Below, piece by piece: positions 59,978-64,000 of a DNA stretch of 64,000 nucleotides (its first letter is position 1; every line of letters begins with the position of its first letter). The notes under the pieces are model-generated. The model searched no databases. It had not been told where the DNA came from and saw nothing but the letters and a program-made list of their open reading frames with translations. This DNA comes from an uncultured Eubacteriales bacterium (GTDB taxonomy: Bacteria > Bacillota > Clostridia > Oscillospirales > CAG-272), in assembly GCA_934433485.1 (NCBI GenBank), contig CAKRZR010000011.1, positions 18,655-82,654 on the forward strand, read 5' to 3'. Made by a program: the position numbers and the translations under genes.

Positions 59978-61258
59978 TCACAGCCACTTGTCCAGTTCCG
60001 TTTCCACCTCCGGGATCTTCTTCACCTTCGGGGAGCGGATGATGTTTTCGCGCATGATCACCATGGTGGGATCGCGCAGTGTCTGGAGGTTTTGGAGCGG
60101 ATTTTCCTTTGTGACGATCATCTCCGCCTTTTTGCCTTTTTCGATCGATCCGGTTTCGTCGCCGATTCCGGCTAAGGTCGCGTTCAATAGCGTCGCGGAG
60201 TACAGCGCAAACGCCTCACTCACACCACAGTATTTGACATAGTAGCACAGCTCGCGCCACATGTCGTACTGCGTGACATACGGGCAGGCGGTATCGGTGC
60301 CGAGACCTACGGGAATGCCGTTTGCGAGACACGCCTTCGCGAGGGAGATGATGCCGTCAAAGACGATCTTGCCGTTCTCCTGCTGTTCGTTGGTCGCGTG
60401 GGAGATGCCGCGGTCGAACAGCGCAAACGGGAGCGCAGGCGAGAGGGTGGATACCTGAAAAGCGTTGTGCTCCTTGAAGAGGTTTATGATCTCGTCCGTC
60501 GGTTTCGCGCCGTGTTCGATGGAATCCACGCCGTTTTCCAGAGCGACCTGCACGCCTTCGGGACTTTCCACGTGTGCCGCCACCTTGAAGCCAAGCGTAT
60601 GCGCACGGTCGCAGGCGGCTTTCACAAGCTCCGGCGCCATTCTGAGAACCCCCGGTTCGCCGACCTTCTCCGCGTCCAGCACACCTCCGGTGATCATCAG
60701 CTTGATAATATCCGGCTTATCCCCCGCGATCTTATCCACATACGCCGCGGCTTCTTCCGGTGTCGCGGCCTCGTAGGCGAGAGAGCCTGCCATATGTCCG
60801 CCGTGCACGGAGACTGCCATGTTGGACGCCAGAATCCGCGGACCGAGCAGCTTGCCGTCATGGATTTTATCCCGCACGAACGTATCGAAATCGGCAATGC
60901 CGCCTACGGTGCGGATGGTGGTGACGCCGCTCAGCAGCTGGGTTTTCGCGTATCCGGCAACCATCTTTTTGCCGATATGCCGCATGAGGGCGTTCGAGGT
61001 GATGAGCCGCACGAGCTTGACCGGGTCGGACTGCTTCTTCTTCGGCTTGCCCGAGCCCGCGAGATGGACGTGCAGATTGATCAGTCCCGGAAGGATGTAC
61101 TTACCGCCGAGCTCAATCTTTTCATAACCGGACGGGATCGTGGTATCGGGGACAATGTCCGTGATCACGCCGCCCTCGGTGAGGATCGCCTTGCCGGACT
61201 GCGGGGTCATATGCTCTGTTCCGTCTAGAATGATGCCGTTTGTGTATGCTATGTTCAT
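59978..61258 (-). CDS. Imidazolonepropionase-like amidohydrolase
   Basis: 426 residues. Metal-dependent amidohydrolase: LPGLINLHVHLAGSG (metal HxH), VHGGHMAGS, KLMITGGVL (lysine region), VAAHVESPEGVQVALENGVDSIEHG (His ligands), and GTDTACPYV (catalytic Asp). Resembles COG1228 prolidase/imidazolonepropionase-like enzymes. No hut genes are adjacent, so the substrate is open. No signal peptide. Confidence 0.88.
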   Translation of the reverse strand: MNIAYTNGIILDGTEHMTPQSGKAILTEGGVITDIVPDTTIPSGYEKIELGGKYILPGLINLHVHLAGSGKPKKKQSDPVKLVRLITSNALMRHIGKKMVAGYAKTQLLSGVTTIRTVGGIADFDTFVRDKIHDGKLLGPRILASNMAVSVHGGHMAGSLAYEAATPEEAAAYVDKIAGDKPDIIKLMITGGVLDAEKVGEPGVLRMAPELVKAACDRAHTLGFKVAAHVESPEGVQVALENGVDSIEHGAKPTDEIINLFKEHNAFQVSTLSPALPFALFDRGISHATNEQQENGKIVFDGIISLAKACLANGIPVGLGTDTACPYVTQYDMWRELCYYVKYCGVSEAFALYSATLLNATLAGIGDETGSIEKGKKAEMIVTKENPLQNLQTLRDPTMVIMRENIIRSPKVKKIPEVETELDKWL

Positions 61259-61314
61259 TGGTGTAATTCCTTTGCTGTGTTGGGTATGGAAAGTGAAAAG
61301 GATATTTTTTTAGG

Positions 61315-62514
61315 TCACAGTTGTTCCGAAAGCAGAAAATCCGCAAGGGTAACGATCCGGATGCCGTTTTCGATCCCTGCGTCCAGCTCGTTCAACGTCA
61401 CCACGTATTTCGGATAATGGTCTCTGATCTCCATCAGATTCCCGATTTCACGATTGGAGTGTTCCGGCAGCTGCACGCATACCTGCACATATACCCTCTC
61501 ATCGCGGCGATTGGCGACAAAGTCAATCTCTTTCGTATTGTTTTTTCCGATGAACACCTCATAACCTCGCCGCTTCAGTTCCAGAAAAACGATGTTTTCC
61601 AGTACTCCATCCAACATTTTGCGGTTGTATCCGAGCAGGGCGTATTTGAAGGACACATCCGAAAGGTAGTACTTTTCCTGCGTTTTCAGGATGCTTTTTC
61701 CCTGCAGGTCGTACCGTTCGCACGGATAGATGACAAACGCCTGCTCCAGCCAGCGCAGATAGTTATAGATGCTCTCAACCGAGATCGTGCGATGCTCGCT
61801 TTTCAGAAAGGTCGAAATGGAGTTCGCGGAAAATGTTTTGCCCATGTTTTCTACCACGAACTTCACCACGCGATCGAATAAATCCTGTCGGTTGATGCGG
61901 TGCCGTTTGACAATATCACGCGACACAACCGTGTGATAAATCCCATCCACGATCTGGTAGGCGGACTGCGCTTCATAGTTTCCAAGCGCGACGATCGGGA
62001 ACCCACCGAAGCGGATATACTCGTCCAATAACTCCGTCTGGGACAGATTGCTGCCTGCCTTGAAATCGAGATATTCACGGAAAGACAAGGTGTAGACCGG
62101 AATCAGAATGTACCGTCCGGTCAGATAGGTGGAGATCTCGCTTGCCATCAGCTTGGAATTGGAGCCGGTCACATAAATATCGGCGCGACCGCCTTCCAAG
62201 AGACTGTTGACAGCCTTCTCCCAATCGGGAACCTCCTGAATTTCGTCGAGCAGCAGATAGTAACGCCCCTCCTCCGTCATCGCGGCGGTCAGCTCGTCAT
62301 ACATCTGCTTTGCCGTGATATTTTCGGGAATATCCATCTCGGTGTACTTTTTCATGAGGATACGGTCCTCCCGCACACCGCGCCGCAGCAGTTCTTCCCG
62401 GATCATCTCAAAGATCGTAGATTTCCCACTGCGCCGTACGCCTGCAAGGATTTTCACAAGCGGCTGATCCATAAACGGTTTTACCGCTTCCACATACTCA
62501 GGTCGGAATATCAA
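61315..62514 (-). CDS. AAA_14/DUF4143-family ATPase
   Basis: 399 residues. Walker A GVRRSGKST at about 26-34, Walker B YYLLLDEIQEVPDW, sensor YVTGSNSKLMASEISTYLTGR, then a winged-helix and DUF4143 C terminus with KNNTKEIDFVANRRDERVYVQVCVQL, a PD-(D/E)xK-like E-IDFV patch. Common in anaerobes, often multi-copy; suspected role in genome defence or regulation but unproven. Confidence 0.9.
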   Translation of the reverse strand: MIFRPEYVEAVKPFMDQPLVKILAGVRRSGKSTIFEMIREELLRRGVREDRILMKKYTEMDIPENITAKQMYDELTAAMTEEGRYYLLLDEIQEVPDWEKAVNSLLEGGRADIYVTGSNSKLMASEISTYLTGRYILIPVYTLSFREYLDFKAGSNLSQTELLDEYIRFGGFPIVALGNYEAQSAYQIVDGIYHTVVSRDIVKRHRINRQDLFDRVVKFVVENMGKTFSANSISTFLKSEHRTISVESIYNYLRWLEQAFVIYPCERYDLQGKSILKTQEKYYLSDVSFKYALLGYNRKMLDGVLENIVFLELKRRGYEVFIGKNNTKEIDFVANRRDERVYVQVCVQLPEHSNREIGNLMEIRDHYPKYVVTLNELDAGIENGIRIVTLADFLLSEQL

Positions 62515-62536
62515 AAAATCGCCCCCTTTCTTTTAT

Positions 62537-62565
62537 AGTATACCATAAAGGAGGAAATCATTCAA
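62537..62565 (-). promoter_or_regulatory. Promoter of the AAA/DUF4143 gene
   Basis: Minus strand: -35 TTGAAT (62565-62560), 17-base spacer, -10 TATACT (62542-62537). Confidence 0.7.
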
Positions 62566-62670
62566 GTGGTTTTTCAGGTTTCACCTTGAAAAATCGAAAA
62601 TGCAGGACGATGATTCTGCTTGCAAACGATATTTTTTCGTTACCCTTTACCATTCTCCAAAATATCCGCT

Positions 62671-63417
62671 TCACACTTCCCCGCTGTACGCGATCGTATC
62701 CATTGGTACCGCGAGCCGTCCGTTTTCCGCGAACCTGTCAAACAGCGCGCCAAGTATTCCCAGATATTTCGGGTAACGCTCATCGTTCTCCTTCATGGAA
62801 TACGAGGAGGACAGTACGCGGTTGATATAGCCTTCTCTGTCATAGGTCTGTGTGTTGTCTGCGCGGAATATGTCGCACCCTCCCGCAAAGAAAGCGGTGC
62901 ATTTTTCGTGGCTCATGCCATTGGAAAAGCCGTGAAATTCGGGATTGTATGTACGGTGCACTTCCGCAAGTGCCATGGTGCAGGGAGCGGTCGGAACGCG
63001 GGAATTGTAGGCGATGACCACCTTTCCGCCGGGTTTCAAAATGCGTCTGCATTCTTCTCGGAACGCCTCGGCGTCAAACCAGTGGAACGCCTGCGCGGCG
63101 GTGATGTAATCGACGCTGTTGTCCGGAAGATGCGTATCGGAGGCGGTACCGTCTATGGAGGTGAAATGTTCGTTTCCCGACAGCTTTTCTTCCGCTTTTC
63201 TCCGCATGTCCTCACCCGGCTCTACCGCGTACACATAGTAACCGCAATCCAAAAGCTGCTCTGTAAAAATGCCAGTACCGGAGCCAATGTCCGCGAAAAC
63301 GCTTCCAGCGGGGATATGCAGCGTGTTTTGCAGATACACAAACAGTTCCGGCGCGTATTTGGGTCTCGCTTTGGCATAGATCTCGCTCTTGCCATCAAAA
63401 CGGTGCGTGTTGTTCAT
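62671..63417 (-). CDS. Class I SAM-dependent methyltransferase
   Basis: 248 residues; ATG 63417 with AAGGAT upstream. SAM motif I VFADIGSGTGIFTEQLL, motif II DYITAAQAFHWFDAEAF and post-motif ILKPGGKVVIAYNSR. Methyltransf_11-like small-molecule methyltransferase (UbiE/Tam group). N-terminal FDGKSEIYAKARPKYAPELF is typical of that group. Substrate unknown. Confidence 0.9.
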   Translation of the reverse strand: MNNTHRFDGKSEIYAKARPKYAPELFVYLQNTLHIPAGSVFADIGSGTGIFTEQLLDCGYYVYAVEPGEDMRRKAEEKLSGNEHFTSIDGTASDTHLPDNSVDYITAAQAFHWFDAEAFREECRRILKPGGKVVIAYNSRVPTAPCTMALAEVHRTYNPEFHGFSNGMSHEKCTAFFAGGCDIFRADNTQTYDREGYINRVLSSSYSMKENDERYPKYLGILGALFDRFAENGRLAVPMDTIAYSGEV

Positions 63418-63471
63418 GGTGGGATCCTTCTTGGGTTTTGATCTGGCAGAAAGGTGCCTGATTCTGCATTT

Positions 63472-63500
63472 ATTATAGCACGTGCACACACGTTTTTCAA
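63472..63500 (-). promoter_or_regulatory. Promoter of the methyltransferase gene
   Basis: Minus strand: -35 TTGAAA (63500-63495), 17-base spacer with a CGTGTGTGCACGTG palindrome, extended -10 TGC-TATAAT (63477-63472). Confidence 0.7.
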
Positions 63501-63517
63501 GCTTTTTCACAATACCC

Positions 63518-63976
63518 TCAAAGGCTCCTGTCGTATGCCGCAAGCAGGAAATCCGGATCAAATCCAAAATCCCGATACCCCTCAAGACACGTTCTCATGT
63601 AAGCCTCCGTCGGAGTCCCCAATTTCCTATCCTCATGCATGATGTAGACAAACGCATCATGCAGCTTTGCCTTACCCGTACGAATATCCTTGACAGGAAT
63701 CCGCATCTCCTTTTTGTAGTAGAAGCTCGGAAATCCCTCGTACCGATCGAGCCGAAGCTCATCCGCCAGACTGACCTCCCACACACCAACCGGCACCTGT
63801 GCGCCCTGCTTCGGCTCAATGGTCAGATACGCACCGGTCAGGCTCCCCTTAAAGAGGAGCTCGTAATCCGGAATCACCGCCGTCCCCACAACCGTCGCGT
63901 CTGGACACCTGAACTGCATCTGCGCGATGTTGAGGTTGCTGCCATAGGCCAAGTAGTATCTTTTCATCTTCTTCAT
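63518..63976 (-). CDS. Gamma-glutamylcyclotransferase family protein
   Basis: 152 residues; ATG 63976 with GGAGG eight bases upstream, the first ATG (63994) and ATG 63967 being alternatives. YLAYGSNLN motif (YGSN), the catalytic Glu in LDRYEGFPSFYYKKE, and PVGVWEVS. GGCT/AIG2-like cyclotransferase acting on gamma-glutamyl or similar amines. Right edge of the window. Confidence 0.92.
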   Translation of the reverse strand: MKKMKRYYLAYGSNLNIAQMQFRCPDATVVGTAVIPDYELLFKGSLTGAYLTIEPKQGAQVPVGVWEVSLADELRLDRYEGFPSFYYKKEMRIPVKDIRTGKAKLHDAFVYIMHEDRKLGTPTEAYMRTCLEGYRDFGFDPDFLLAAYDRSL

Positions 63977-64000
63977 CTTCGCCCCCTCCCTCATGCCGGT

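Noticed and set aside
1..64000. CRISPR array, insertion sequence, rRNA or tRNA genes
   Set aside because: No regularly spaced repeats, transposase frames or tRNA cloverleaf/CCA ends were seen in the gaps; the longest non-coding gaps are about 300-350 bases and hold promoters.

Overview
The window looks like chromosome of an anaerobic, spore-forming member of the Bacillota (class Clostridia; an Oscillospirales-type gut bacterium is my best guess). The evidence is moderately GC-rich coding DNA with strong Shine-Dalgarno sites, sigma-A promoters of TTGnnn-17-TATAAT type, sporulation genes (yqfC, yqfD, ylbJ, a spoVT 3' part), and a sodium-dependent decarboxylase operon. There are no rRNA or tRNA genes, no insertion sequences and no CRISPR array that I can see.

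Region by region. 1-51 is the edge of a sugar-phosphate isomerase-like gene. 313-7591 is a minus-strand operon, yqfC-yqfD-phoH-ybeY-era-recO-mutS2, mixing spore formation with ribosome maturation and DNA repair. ylbJ diverges from it. 8839-11071 holds a small Cys-rich protein, release factor 2 (prfB, preceded by a 25-codon reading frame ending in UGA) and an rRNA methyltransferase. 11135-17070 is minus strand: a large lipoprotein, then a three-gene SPFH / zinc-ribbon / TPM membrane-stress-like operon. 17325-21783 holds an SGNH hydrolase, a HerA-like ATPase, a small membrane protein and an ECF-like sigma factor with a large unexplained C-terminal part. 21863-32035 carries sialic-acid lyase, sugar transporter, GDPD, a Tet(M)-like GTPase fused to a Rae1-type nuclease, a split ThrE exporter, an esterase and an oxidoreductase.

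32195-37144 is MetY-like sulfhydrylase, GlnRS and GluRS. 37396-40226 holds a DivIVA-like coiled coil and two regulators. 40245-45216 is a five-gene operon for a biotin-dependent Na+ pump with two different carboxyltransferases. 45527-49801 holds metabolic singletons, an XpaC-type protein and a BlaI repressor paired with a nuclease-like protein. 50586-54269 is a ROK regulator / ManA / isomerase operon; 54375-56173 is a nucleoside hydrolase and a patatin.

56392-64000 has a more accessory character: a serine recombinase fused in frame to the C-terminal part of SpoVT, a Phd/Doc toxin-antitoxin pair, an AAA/DUF4143 ATPase, an amidohydrolase, a methyltransferase and a gamma-glutamylcyclotransferase. 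The recombinase-SpoVT chimera suggests that a mobile element interrupts spoVT, with the other end outside the window.

The most unusual items are the GTPase-nuclease fusion (25644-28220), the recombinase-SpoVT chimera (56392-58566), the dual-carboxyltransferase operon (40245-45216) and the short UGA-terminated frame overlapping prfB (9095-9172).
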